A DNA stretch of 64,000 nt, taken from Reticulitermes lucifugus (taxonomy: Eukaryota > Arthropoda > Insecta > Blattodea > Rhinotermitidae). Below, piece by piece: positions 10,859 to 22,370 of this stretch. The notes below the pieces were generated by a model. That model ran no database searches. It saw only the letters and a list, made by a program, of their open reading frames with translations, and was not told the origin of the DNA. Each line of letters begins with the position of its first letter. Within the stretch, counting starts at the first letter, position 1. The DNA is taken from positions 17,290 to 81,289 of the forward strand of contig JAKCWW010001003.1 of assembly GCA_026260175.1 (NCBI GenBank), in the 5' to 3' direction. Made by a program: the position numbers and the translations under genes.

Positions 10859-11538
10859 CTGGAACAAGCAACATATCAAGTTTATCAACCCTGACGTCCT
10901 GTCTTTATGTTGAAAAGAGAGAATCATAAAGCAAAATTCCAAACAATGTGTCATTTTTTCAGACACCGCTGGACTTGCAGAGCTCTTACGGTAGGAATAT
11001 CTTCCAAACGAAGTGAGCCCTCCATTACTGAAATTATTTAAGCCTTCTTAAGGTACTGAATTTTAAACAACGCCTCTAACTTGCCAAAGAATGACCAGCT
11101 GACATGCAACAGGTAATGTCAGATACTGCCCGACATTACCGCCGTCTGCTCTCCGACACTTACGGCCACCTCACGTCCATAATCTGAATCGTTCTTACAC
11201 AAAACATACTGGCACTAGCAATGTCACTGTTAGTGCAGCTAACAGTTCAAATCAAGCTCATTCTAGCGCAGTATACTGAACTCCGACAAACTTAATAATA
11301 ACTGCGTAATTAAAGAAGATCTGCTTGCCTGTAAACACTTTGATTTCTTGAAAACACACAAAAGTGGCTGTACACTGGACACAACTCACTTTACCAGTAT
11401 GGCGACAGGTCACAGCATCTTTTCTGTGGTAGCAGAACTTAATTCACCTGTTCCTTGCAAGCTTGCAGCACCAGTATCACCTAGAGAGGGGTATCCGGAA
11501 TTGCCAGACTTATCCGACAACCCCCCTTACTCTATACA
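10859..11538. other. Unassigned stretch between two foldbacks
   Basis: No recognised gene. The 83-codon frame at 11348-11599 contains no known domain and ends inside the next foldback. Confidence 0.45.
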
Positions 11539-11549
11539 AATTTCATTAT

Positions 11550-12100
11550 TATTTTTTTATATTAGTCTCACCGTGCATTTTTTACAATTCACTGTTTAAA
11601 ACACCAACGAAATGCACTTCACTTTCACTTTTATTATATATTAATCAACCCTCACATATGTTTCGGTCTTATTTAAGACCATCTTCAGGGGGTTCAAAAA
11701 CTACGTTCATTCCACATCCTATGTTACGTCTGCCATTACACTTGTGCAGTCTCTTTGTATGTAAGTTACAATCACTTACAAAATCAGAATTTAAAACATA
11801 TATAAAAGCACANNNNNNNNNNNNNNNNNNNNNNNNNNNNNNNNNNNNNNNNNNNNNNNNNNNNNNNNNNNNNNNNNTTTATATATGTTTTAAATTCTGA
11901 TTTTGTAAGTGATTGTAACTTACATACAAAGAGATTGCACAAGTGTAATGGCAGACGTAACATAGGATGTGGAATGAACGTAGTTTTTGAACCCCCTGAA
12001 GATGGTCTTAAATAAGACCGAAACATATGTGAGGGTTGATTAATACGAGTATATAATAAAAGTGAAAGTGAAGTGCATTTCGTTGGTGTTTTAAACAGTG
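11550..12100. mobile_element. Foldback element with hammerhead-like motifs, centre unsequenced
   Basis: Inverted arms of about 225 bp (11587-11812 and 11878-12100) flank an assembly gap. The right arm holds CTGAAGATGGTCTTA and TAAGACCGAAACATATG (11996-12029, plus) with a perfect 7-bp stem; the left arm holds its mirror (11655-11692, minus). AATTTCATTAT occurs at 11539-11549 and 12101-12111 as a candidate target duplication. As at 10272, a 37-bp extension lies between the left duplication and the left arm. The arm sequence is unrelated to 10272-10838 outside the motif. Confidence 0.75.
11813..11877. other. Assembly gap (65 N)
   Basis: The run of N falls at the centre of the foldback, where a long hairpin would block sequencing or assembly. 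The true size of the centre is unknown. Confidence 1.
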
Positions 12101-12452
12101 AATTTCATTATGTTATTTGGGTTGGATAAAAATTTGCTCATCCGTTACATCATATAACAAAAGCTTAACAATATAGGGATCTGCAATCGTAAAGCTTAGA
12201 TAATGTAAGCAAAACCCGTCTTTTTTTATAAATAGATACATTCACTCCTAGGTTTTAGCAGACCTGGCCTTCACGGTATTTTTTATTCGTCTCTCACCTA
12301 AAGCTTAAAGATTAAAATATAAAAACCATAATTTTAAGTGTTGTTTTCCTTGGAAGAGACATGACGTCTTGCCCTAAGGGCAGAACGTTCAACAAACAGC
12401 CATAAAACTATACATTCAGCATATAACAAAACCTGCACATTTTATTCTCCTG

Positions 12453-12490
12453 CATATTTCGGCTCGGTTACAAACCATCATCAGTTTGAC
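12453..12490 (-). other. Solitary hammerhead-like hairpin
   Basis: On the minus strand, CTGATGA is followed by T, then GGTTTG and CGAGCC pairing as a 6-bp stem over TAAC, then GAAATATGCAGG. The core agrees with the hammerhead at every position except the added T. No GGT follows, so stem III is not evident. There is no inverted partner nearby; a LINE relic begins about 100 bp downstream. Confidence 0.55.
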
Positions 12491-12592
12491 ACATTCTACA
12501 ATACAGAAATTTTGAATTCATGTGGCTTATACATAGTGTACAGTCTACAAGTTTATGTAGATGTTATGTTAGTGTATGTGGTTCTGTGCTGA

Positions 12593-12945
12593 AAATTAAT
12601 AAGAACGTATTGAGGGTGTTGGAGAGCAGAATGCTGAGGAAAATATTTCAACGTAAGAGGAGGCAATAAAAAGTGACAGGAAAAAACTGAATATTGAGCA
12701 GACTTATACATTTTACTCTTCACAAATTATTAATAGTGTGTTCAATTGAATTAGGGTAAGAAGGACGAAGTTGGTAGAAAGCATTCAGGAAATGAGAAAA
12801 GTTTACAAGATTTCATATGTGGAACCTGAAGGGAGAAGGTGAAGGTGAAATTAGTGTAAATGGATGGGTAATACTGAAGTTGATATCAAAGAATTAAAAG
12901 TGCAGGATGTGGATTGGATTCTTCTGACTCAGCATATATTACGTA
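12593..12945 (+). mobile_element. LINE ORF2 C-terminal relic
   Basis: Pieces read NKNVLRVLESRMLRKIF, then a degraded middle, then EPEGRR, KWMGNTEVDIKELKVQDVDW and ILLTQ. This follows the order LRVFENRVLRKIF, EGKRxxGRP, RWxDxVExDLKEL, DWxxLAQ that is typical of the 3' end of an insect LINE ORF2. Several frame changes and stops make it a pseudogene. Confidence 0.7.
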
Positions 12946-13975
12946 GCGGAATCTCTTGAAGCCTCGGATTTTATTAGAAGGTGCGAATTATCTAACATTT
13001 CCATTATTATCTCCTCAAGAAGAGCTTCACTGTGAACAGAGTTCTTATATTTAACATTTTCTGAGAGTGGCTTTCCGGTTCTTAACACAAGGATTGCCTT
13101 AAAACAATCGAAATCTTTTATATGTAGTGTATGAAAATGACATCCATTAAGTCGTGGAGCATTTAACAAAATTTTATTTTAGGCAAACATGAATATATGA
13201 AATATAGAGTTGTAAATCTTTTGGATTTCTTTCTTACTAGAAACAATTTTATTCATGTTATGATTAAGTTTAACATCAAATGAGAGGGAGGAAATTTATT
13301 TAAATATTATTCAACTAACAAATAATTTAACTAGGCTATCTGTTTTAATGACGTTGTTACATACAAAATACGTGTAAATGTATTATTTCCTGTAAGCAAT
13401 TTAATTCTTCCATTCCTACATCTCTTGTATGTTTGCTTCGTTACTAAATAGATTTGTATCCACTGTCTTTCCATCGCTTGGCAAAGATTTAATCCATAAA
13501 TGAATATCGTATGACGCAGCGGTGATAAATAATTAACATCTTGCAACGACACCTCCATTAGCTGTATTATCACTTGAGTAGCCGACACAAAAGCTAATTC
13601 TGTAATTTGATAAACAGTGGATACTTATTCACTTGAAACAGAAATGGTTGTGAGACCCGGAATTTATCACCGTAATTTGATTTACCCTAAATAAATTCCA
13701 TTCAGTTTGAAAGTTACAATTACGAATAAAGAAAATGTCTCGAGTAAGAAAAAAACGAGACAAAATCATTGCCATAATTTAATCTCCTTCGCGATGTAGC
13801 AACACCGGTACATAAGAAATACGAATATTTTGACTGACTTCTTTGCTACAGAATGTTCACTTTTACCTGTATATCATCAGCTGCCAGTTGGAGTTTCACA
13901 GTGGGGAGTTACTTCCTAATTTAGTAACTTGTTGACTTGCTTTAAACTGTGATTGAGTTGCGTGAAATTGCACTC
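12946..13975. other. Unassigned non-coding stretch
   Basis: Two minus-strand frames (12939-13169 and 13331-13588) have no recognised domain, no splice context I can defend, and low-complexity composition. No other features seen. Confidence 0.4.
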
Positions 13976-13997
13976 TCAGTATGTTTCTGTATGTACT

Positions 13998-14020
13998 CGC
14001 GCGTGTGTGTGTGTGTGTTT
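13998..14020 (+). repeat. GT microsatellite
   Basis: A short run of GTGTGT lies inside two overlapping chance frames on opposite strands. Confidence 0.8.
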
Positions 14021-14553
14021 GTGAAGTCAAGTAACGAAGAGGACACGTCACGATATGCAAAGGCGTTTCAAACACACCAACAGAAGCTTTGGCTCTCATT
14101 TTTACTAAATCATTATTGGGGCCACTCCAAATAGAAACCTACTTTTGTATGAATATAAATTCCCTATCTTATTCCAAGTATACTAATGGCATTCTTTTAG
14201 AAAATTAAAAAAATCTGACAATTCGCGTCTTCAGAAAGAGAACGTCAGAAAGTACTTTTACTGCTAAACCAGCTTAAGCACAAATTCTTTGTCATAGGAT
14301 TAAATATTCAAAATTAGAAATTATGTTTCTGGCGAGTTGAGTGATTATTACCAAATGGCGTTGTTTAGTTCCACAAAATGTGAATAAACCTTACATGTGT
14401 ATATATATGGCATAAAAACGTGGATTCCACACTTAAACTGCTTCTGCTAATGATTAAAGTACTTAATTGAAATATAAAATTTAAGGGCCCTGCTGCCAGT
14501 TGTTATGATCAGAAAGCCTGAACGTAAGAAAATATATAACGTTGCTGGCGAGA

Positions 14554-14790
14554 TGTCAGCCGGTCCGCGGTCATAACGGAGAAGTAGCTCGACTGTGTTA
14601 GCCGGTCCTCAGTCCTAAAGGAGAAGTGTCTCGATTGCAGTCCTAACGGAGAAGTAGCTCGACTGTGTTAGCCGGTCCTCTCCTAACGGAGAAGTGCCTC
14701 GATTGTTTGCCGGTCCTCGGTCCTAACTTAGTAGCAGCTCGACTGTGTTAGCCGTTCCGCAGTCCTAACGGAGAAGTAGTTTAAACGTGT
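14554..14790 (+). repeat. Minisatellite, about 40-45 bp unit
   Basis: The unit is built from AGCCGGTCCTCAGTCCTAAC, GGAGAAGTAGCTCGACTGTG and TT. About five to six copies are visible, several truncated (for example, the copy starting about 14637 lacks the AGCCGGTCC part). The GC-rich unit stands out from AT-rich flanks. No coding is visible. Confidence 0.85.
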
Positions 14791-17384
14791 GCAGATAGCT
14801 TCAGGTGCAGTATACCCTTGTAGCCATAGAGGACAGACATACGTAAAAATTCTTCTACCCTAAAAACAAACGCAGAAGCCCGGCACGCATAATTACTTGC
14901 AATTTAAATGCATTGGAAAGTGAAACGCCTGGGGACTATGTGATTGCAAAACTATTGGAACAAACAAATTTAATTTACAGGGGAAAGGAAGGGTGGAAAT
15001 GTAATTGTAATACAGAGTTTGGGATGATTAAAACATAACACGGAATGCTGTCGTGTGTTTTTACGTAAATGAAGCCGACGTTGTTTCTTTGTCTTTCTCT
15101 TTTTGTACTGTGAAGTTATGTAGATGACGGTGTTTATCAACCCAAGGGTATTTTAACTCTATGTGTTCAGGAAATAGGAAACCCTAAAGAAATTAGCTGG
15201 GATAAATTATGTAACTCCAGTCGTGCTGTACGTGAGACTGCTGCTCGTTAGAAGCTATTAGTGAAATACCCGTTGTAGAACCAAAGGAAAAATTTCGCAG
15301 TTTCCATCTCCTGCTACGGTTTCCACAAATATATTTTCATTCATTCGGTTGTGCTTAATATACCTTGATGGACATACCGATTTCAAAGTTTCACTCAATA
15401 TTGACGCTTAAATCTTGAAAGATTCTAAAAAGGCAGAGTAATGGAGTCTACCCTGTTTTTATCTCAAGTTTTCGGCAATATTAAAGACAGCGGTACCTAC
15501 GAATATGGGTACATTACATTGTCATGTACTGAGACAACAAGAACTACCTGAAAAGCCAAATTTCCATATTTGACACAAGGAAGTTTAAGTGACGCAGAGC
15601 CTAATTCTATTTTTCGAACTTGCGTAGAGGTAGAAAGCATGATAGGAACTGATCATGCACAAAACAGGGATGCGAAATCTCATGTGCGAAGAGAATCAGG
15701 TAGATCTTCATGCAAAATTATCTTTAAAATTATTCGCTCTAAATTAAATTCGAAATGGCCAAATAATTTTGTTTAAACGTCTTCAATATGAAATATTACA
15801 AATACTTGTTTAACTCTTGAATTGCTGTATTTGTAGAATTGAACAGACAGAAAGGCAGAGGGGTTTTAATAGGTAGTCCGAAGGAATACAAAAATCCCTA
15901 CAAAAATGTTGTAACTTTAAAGTGCAATTGATTAGCACGAGAATTTCTGTCGTGGGTACGTAAAGGTTGGAGCTGTCTGCGTATTCGAGTTCGTTGAACA
16001 GTGTGTCATTACGTTTCCAACCACGGGTCACCCATTAATTCAAGCATGAGACCACCTTACTGCATGTGGCACTCTGTGTGGTCTTTCAAGTCCATACTAT
16101 ATTCGGCGTAAAAGTCGCATTAAAATTTTTAAATATTTTGACTGCTGTAGGTTCCGCTGTGTTCAACAGAGGCTTATGGGGGGGGGGAAGTTTAGTTTTT
16201 GTAAAGGATTTTCAGTTATTTTTCTTTCTGAATTTTTAAATGAAAAGGTACAATTTAAAAATTTTCCCTAGTCGACTTCTTACTCTTCTATTACTTTCAA
16301 TCGCTAAATATTTTTATGTGCTATTTTGTGTTGATCTAATTTTCGATCTGCAGAAATATTTTGCTTTCTACTTGCATTTTAAAGAGATTTGGTCATAATT
16401 CAAAGTATGGTGTCGACGTTACCTTATTAAATAAAGCGGCTTGTTTGACGCTTTCCATCCGCAGTTACAGTTGAACAAACAAGTTTTGGAAACTGATTGT
16501 GCTTCCGTCATTAGCATTAGGAAGTATGAAGTAGCTCTCTTGTGCCCCTTATGTGAAGCTAATTTTTATCCTTTATCGGCATTCTGAAAACGCTGACAAA
16601 TTTTCCACCGTTTGAATAAATGTTTTTAGAGTTTTTCTGTGTGTGCATTTACAATCTTGGAATTAACAACGGCAAAATTTCTTCCTAAGAAATCTCAATA
16701 TAAATAAAAGGGCAGGAAATATACGTATGAAGTAACAGCGAGGCTGGTTCGAGTCTTTGCACTCAGGATACGTCTCAGACGTTTATGCTGTTTAATTTAC
16801 TGTGGTCACACTTTTTGTTTTTACAGTTTGGGCACATATCCAGAATGTTATCACTGTTATTACTGTATGTTGTCATATTTCTTTGAAAATGGTTTTATAT
16901 GCCTACGCTGATTCTGTTTTGTTAAATTTATCGATCATACACAATTCCAAAATTTCAGCCAGACGAAATGTTTTTGCCATATCTGACTCAATTTATAGGT
17001 ATATTCATAATATACCAAATCCCAAATTTCATACAAGAGCAACAAATATGAAATATTGTATTTTCACAGTTTTATTTCCCTTAATTTTGCATCGTGTAGA
17101 TGGCAATGAAATCGATAACGTGACGTCACCTAATGAAATGTCCGCCAGTTTTATTATGTAACGCCACATCAAATTGAATTCTGTAGTGCGTATCGCCATG
17201 TGATAATCAAGTATGCAGCAGCAATGTGTAAGAAATACTATGACAGTATTTTCTTACTTACTTTTCATGCAAAAATATATCTTTCCCTCAAATTTTCATC
17301 CGGTGGAATATAATAAGTATTAAATATTATTATTTATGTATTTTGGTCTTAATCACTTGGCATGTGAATTGAATCTTGCGTGCG
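14791..17384. other. Unassigned stretch, unrecognised open frame at 16802-17161
   Basis: Mostly AT-rich. The 119-codon plus-strand frame at 16802-17161 starts in a hydrophobic segment (MVTLFVFTVWAHIQNVITVI) but has no domain I know. It overlaps AT-rich repeat-like sequence adjoining the GACA-tract repeat copy 5. A G9 run is at 16180-16188. I do not call a gene. Confidence 0.35.
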
Positions 17385-17790
17385 TCATATTGTGGTCGAT
17401 GATGTGTGGCAGGTCTGACGTCGCCGTGTTTCTCGTAAGTACTTCGTCAATGGCAAGATTTTTAGAAAAACATTTAAGATTATATTGTGTTTTGATATTT
17501 CTACAAATATGATCCGAAAGTTTTTTTTTTCATTTAGGGAAGAATTCAACGAGGTATTATCATAAAAGTACTGATGTCTTCATGTAAAGTGCATGATAGT
17601 TTAGCCTGATTGTAACCAAGCTTGAATTTTCTGGATGAATTTTAATAAATTCCGAATACAAAATTTCACAAAAAACCTTTCTGTTGTAGCCGGGTAGTTC
17701 CATTCGGGGGACGAACAAACGGACAGACGGAGAGTCATGACAAAGTCAATAGTCGCCTTTCTCAACTTTGCGAACAGTTCTAATATTATG
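17385..17790 (+). mobile_element. Dispersed GACA-tract repeat, copy 5
   Basis: It shares GGCAAGATTTTTAGAAAAAC, GAGGTATTATCATAAAAGTA, the tract GGACAGACGGAGAGTCATGAC (17719-17739) and GACAAAGTCAATAGTCGCCT with the other copies. It is in the same orientation as the copy at 30980. The minus-strand open frame at 17601-17876 is an artefact of it. Confidence 0.65.
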
Positions 17791-18449
17791 TATGTGGAGG
17801 ATATTAAACATTTTCTCTTTGATAAAGCAAGCTTTTTTACACTTACGTAAGTATGTATCTCAATACACCTTCGCACGACGCGGATGAAAGTTTAAAGAAA
17901 ATATTTTTCAAGGTTATTGAAGTTATGTCTTCACCAACAGTGAATTCTGAGTCAGTACTTTGTTGAAAATATGTCGATGTACGACAGCTGATATATTTTA
18001 AGTAGTTATAATGAGTCAGTCAACGTTATATTAGAATTAGATTATGTTAATTTGGGTTAGGACTAGCTTCAGTATCACTACTTTCCTGTATTTTCTTTCA
18101 TCTGACGTAGGATATTTCAGTAAAGTAGTCCGTGTGTCATATTTATGGGATGTCTTTGAAATATATGAGAACAGAAGACAATTATTTATACTCCACTTTT
18201 GCAGTGTATGTTTCAAACTAAAAATCAAGTTGCGTTCCACTGCAGACAAACATACCGCAGACATATCATAGCGTGATCTTAGAACTTTGGACATATCCTA
18301 AAGGAACATTGAAAATAATTTGTAAATTTAAACTCTGTCAAATTTGAATTCTCAATTGTTTGTGAAACTAAATTTCGAAATCGACATTACGAAGACATCC
18401 ATACAACTCATTTTCTCAGGAGAGACGTATCGTAGTAGGGTAAGTAAGT

Positions 18450-18545
18450 TCCAAAATTTCGGAAGAACTTGGTGCCTTCTTCCTCCACGCAGAAGATGAA
18501 AGGAGTAGGTTCTTCCGAAACTTCGAAACTTGGTAAATATTCGAT
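18450..18545. mobile_element. Small foldback with hammerhead-like motif
   Basis: TTCGGAAGAACTTGG on the left (from about 18458) is mirrored by GGTTCTTCCGAAAC on the right (to about 18524). The right arm carries GAAGATGAAAGGAGTAGG then TTCTTCCGAAACTTCG, a variant of the module. It is only about 90 bp long. Confidence 0.5.
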
Positions 18546-21500
18546 AAATATAGGACTTTACATCCAGAACATTTGTGAATTTAACATTTACTTCCGTAAG
18601 TACATTAAATGTTACAAAGTTGTCCACAGATTGAACTTATGAGCATGGATTTACTCGTACGTACACGCAGTAACTTCTTGCGACCACACTTCAGTCTTTA
18701 CTTCTTAGCATTGTTACATTTTCATGAAATACGTGATGACTAATAAGGCGATTTACACCTTAAATATTTATATTCTATTTAGTTGCCTTTGATTATTACA
18801 ACATGTTAATGAAGGTTCTACTAGCTACCATTGATATAAGTACGCGACTTTAGAACTGGAATGCATTTATCCGTACGAAGGTTAAAAATGTCTGACATTT
18901 AGTCCAGAAAACAAGACTGAATAATGTAGCCATTAATATTGGAAATTCGTTCCGTGTGACTGACGGTAACAAAAACGTCTGACACAGAACACAATTACCA
19001 GTTCAGGCAGCAGTCCACATCTGAGGTTTCGGGGGGGGGGAGTTTTTGAGATGTTGTTTCTCTAATTTCCAAGATAGGTCGTACAGGTCAAAATGTGCAT
19101 GACACTCCCTTCTACGGGGCAGTAGAATTGTATGTGTATGTGTTATCCTGCAGTGTTAAGAAGAAGCTGTGACTTAAGGATGTGTAGCTTCTTTTAATAT
19201 TTCGGTATATTATCAGAATGTCAGGAAATGTAAGTAACTGCTTTTTACAGTTAATTACTTGGGGCGGTACATATTTTAACTACAATAAATCCAGACTGCC
19301 TTCAATAGTTCAGGTATAACGCCAAATTTTTGCATTGGTACTAAGAATTTAATTAGCAGAGACGTAATCTTGCAGAAATATGTCCATGCAAAGTTTCTGT
19401 TATCTATTGTCTGTACGAGAAGTTTTACATTGCAGCTCGTAATGATATTTCGAATAATATTTCGAGGAAAACTAGGCCTAATTGAACGCTTATATCCGGC
19501 GAAATATTGTATTATATTTTAAAAGAATACAATAAAAAGACTGCATGTAACGAAAGATATATTAATAAGTCTTTAAAGACCCAGCTTATGTTCAGATCAC
19601 TCCAAAGCTGTCGGACAGTGTGTGATTAACAGGACTTGTAAGTACTAAGTTTTATAGAATTCTGAGTTAGTTATTATGTTTAAAAAACTTTGCAACTCCC
19701 TAAATTTTTCAAATACTCACTTCACCACAGAATAATTTCAAGGTATTTTCTGCAAATTCACAAATGCTACTAAAGCTGCCATATGTGACAAAGAGCGCAT
19801 TCTTGTAAAATTTTATTCGAACAGAAGTTCCACCAATACTGGAGATTCGTTTTTCAGTAGATGTCAAATTTCAAGACCGTTTGAATTCTTCGTGAGCAGT
19901 CATGGTTTCTTCCAAGAGAGTTGCAGCAATACCAGATCAAGCTACAGCAAAAATATTCATTATTTCTTGAAAAGGTTTTTCCAATAGTAAATAAATCAGA
20001 ATTTTTTTTGTCCCATCTGCAGCACCAGTAAAATCTGTGCCCCCTTTAGTATTGAAAACAGACTCAGTAATTTCAATAAAATCTTATTTTGAATATATAT
20101 TAGTTTTGTTTTACCTTCTCAATAAATTCCCTAAGGTTTACCATATCCTATGCACCATCTGCTATCTAGGTGTTGGCGAATACATGTCTGTGGCATTTTG
20201 TGGTTTCAGGAGAAAAAAGGTCTTAAAACTAGACAATCCAAGGCTAAAATGTGATGTTGTATCCTTATAGGTGCTACTTTAAATAATCATCTTTACGTGT
20301 AATGTAAAAATTTGCATGTTGTGTCCTATTTCCTTGAAAAATGTCTCATAATATGCGTTCTTCCTATCCCTCTTATAGATGCAAAAATACATACGTCGCA
20401 GCCTAAAATTATAAACCTCTCCTTATATAAATTATCTCTCCTGTACAGCGAGAAAAAGTTCATATTTTCAATGAAGCAGTGAAAGCACGTGAACCTTGAA
20501 ATTCTTAGTTTCAGCACCTAATTTCCTTTTTGTGGAAACGCAATTTAAGACTCATTTGTTATTTCATTTGATTTTATTTATTTTTTATGAAACTATCAGT
20601 CTTTCACTGCTGTCAAGTGTATATACAATACCTTAAAAACGACACACTTTGGAAGAATTAATGGGTGTTTAGCAGGCGAATAACTTACGACATCTTCGCT
20701 ATGTAATCGTCGACTGAAGAAAATTTACAGAGCGTTGCCATGGAAGACACAGCAATGCGTTTGGCTTTGTGCTATTAATAAAAACACCATTGTCCTCTTG
20801 CAATGCACAGCTACAACGGCAAACGTAGTAAAGAGGTGAAATTACTGCAAGGATGTCAAATATCTCTGGCTCGATTTAGATTGTACTTAGCATGGCGCAT
20901 TTCACACTCCTCATTAATCTACTGCCAATGTTTCAGGTTCCTATATTTATTTTCTGATGAGTTATGGCTGCCAGAGCCAGACACACACAAACACACACAG
21001 ATAATTCATTTTTGTTTTATATAAATTATGTTCGTAACGCGTAGTAAACAGTCTTCCACCTTGTTGCTCTATAGGGAAATAATCCCGTTTTTTGTGATAT
21101 TCGTATAAAGCATAAATGCGCCCTGTGGGCAGAATGTAGAGTTGCTAGATGTCAAACTAGTTGGTATATGAAATGGACTCCAGAGACAGAAACATTGTTA
21201 CAACAGTTTATGTACATATTCCTCTAGAGAGGGAAACATATTTATAACAGTTTATGCACATATTTGAAGGACTTTATTTTGCAAAACAGAAGTTCTTAAA
21301 AAAATTTTATTAGTAACGCAGATCTAGTTACTACCAAAACAAAAGAAACGAATCGATTATTGAAGAACGGTTGTTGGGGTGCAAGTCAACAATTCCCAAC
21401 TACAGGCCTTGATTTGAAGAATCATGTATCTTTCATTCATTTTACTCTAAGCAACTAACTCCAATCAGCAGCTTTCCGCCTGAGAAACCTAGTCAAAATT

Positions 21501-21600
21501 TCCCCACTCTTTACGTAACTGAAGTTTTATGAGGTTTCTGAGAGGGGGAGATAAATGAGTTTCAGATCAAAGCGTCTAGCATGCTTGGATATGACGTCGT
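18546..21600. other. Unassigned non-coding stretch
   Basis: Three kilobases of AT-rich sequence. A G10 run is at 19030-19039. Open frames at 20037-20270, 20326-20517 and 20803-21024 are short and unrecognised. No repeat family shared with the rest of the window was seen. Confidence 0.4.
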
Positions 21601-21604
21601 GCCG

Positions 21605-21910
21605 AGCGGTGAATAGTTAGCGACGTTTCAGGGTAACTTGCTCTGTCCATCGTCAGAGTAGTTCAAGGAGAATAATGTGCTTGAAAGAAGTGATTTTATT
21701 ACGTGTCCTTTTCCTGCATGCGAATAATACAAACATGCTTGCATTATCTGTCCTTTCCCTGCACGCAAATAATACAACCAGTTATTCCGCGCAGGGTTTC
21801 TTGCACTGCCTCCTAGAAGGAAGCAGCAAAGCCCGCCGAAACGTAGGCAGATATTTACCATTCGACAAGACGTATTGTTTCGGAAGATTTGAATCTTCAT
21901 CAAGACCTCA
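21605..21910. mobile_element. Hammerhead-like hairpins, decayed element
   Basis: Two minus-strand modules are visible. One (about 21622-21660) reads CTGACGATGGACAGAG and CCCTGAAACGTCG. The other (about 21873-21905) reads TTGAT followed by GAAGAT, TCAA, ATCTTC (perfect 6-bp stem) and CGAAACAA. A tandem pair of TTTCCTGCATGCGAATAATA-like segments (about 21710 and 21757) lies between. The frames at 21675-22046 and 21628-21903 are by-products. Confidence 0.4.
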
Positions 21911-22084
21911 AGTCACGCAGCTGCACATCCTTGTTTCCTCTACTGTCGAAAAACATTTTAATTTTGTTTTCCAATCTGTGGTTGTTAAGCCCCTTGTCAG
22001 TCCACTATATGTATACAATCGTATTATTTTTAGGCTTCCATTATGATGGGTCTTCGGAACTCTACATTAAAGAGCAAAAGTAAA

Positions 22085-22370
22085 TGTTATCCCATGACAA
22101 GCCCGGAAAAGTGCAGAGGGGGGCGGAGGTAGGCTATAACTCCAACCCATTCGCAAATCGGCGCTATAAGGGGTGGGTGGTCAGCACCAATCTCCGACCG
22201 CTTTACCCCGGGAAAAATCCGGTTTCAATGGTACAGGAGGCTGGGTGGGCCTCGTGGCCGGTCTCGAAGGCACGGAAAACCTCCCCCCATCGGGACTCAA
22301 TTTCCGGACTGTCCAGTCCGATATGCATCCCTACATCGACTACGCTATCCCGACCGCCAAATTAGTGAGC
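22085..22370 (-). mobile_element. tRNA-derived SINE (group C)
   Basis: The minus-strand head GGCGGTCGGGATAGCGTAGT (about 22338-22358) is an A-box region. The B-box equivalent is decayed (GAAATTGAGTCCC). The body shares GGAGGCTGGGTGGGCC and GGCCGGTCTCGAAGGC with the copies at 7745 and 8725. The frames at 22084-22365 and 22173-22418 are artefacts of this GC-rich SINE. Confidence 0.65.

Noticed and set aside
11463-12026. Long frames crossing the N gap
   Set aside because: The frames include unknown residues from the gap, and the two are mirror images because they lie in inverted arms.
14554-14790. CRISPR-like array
   Set aside because: Repeats are contiguous, with no unique spacers, and the genome is eukaryotic.
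16802-17161. 119-codon membrane-like protein
   Set aside because: There is no recognisable domain. Composition follows the local AT bias, and it borders a dispersed repeat.
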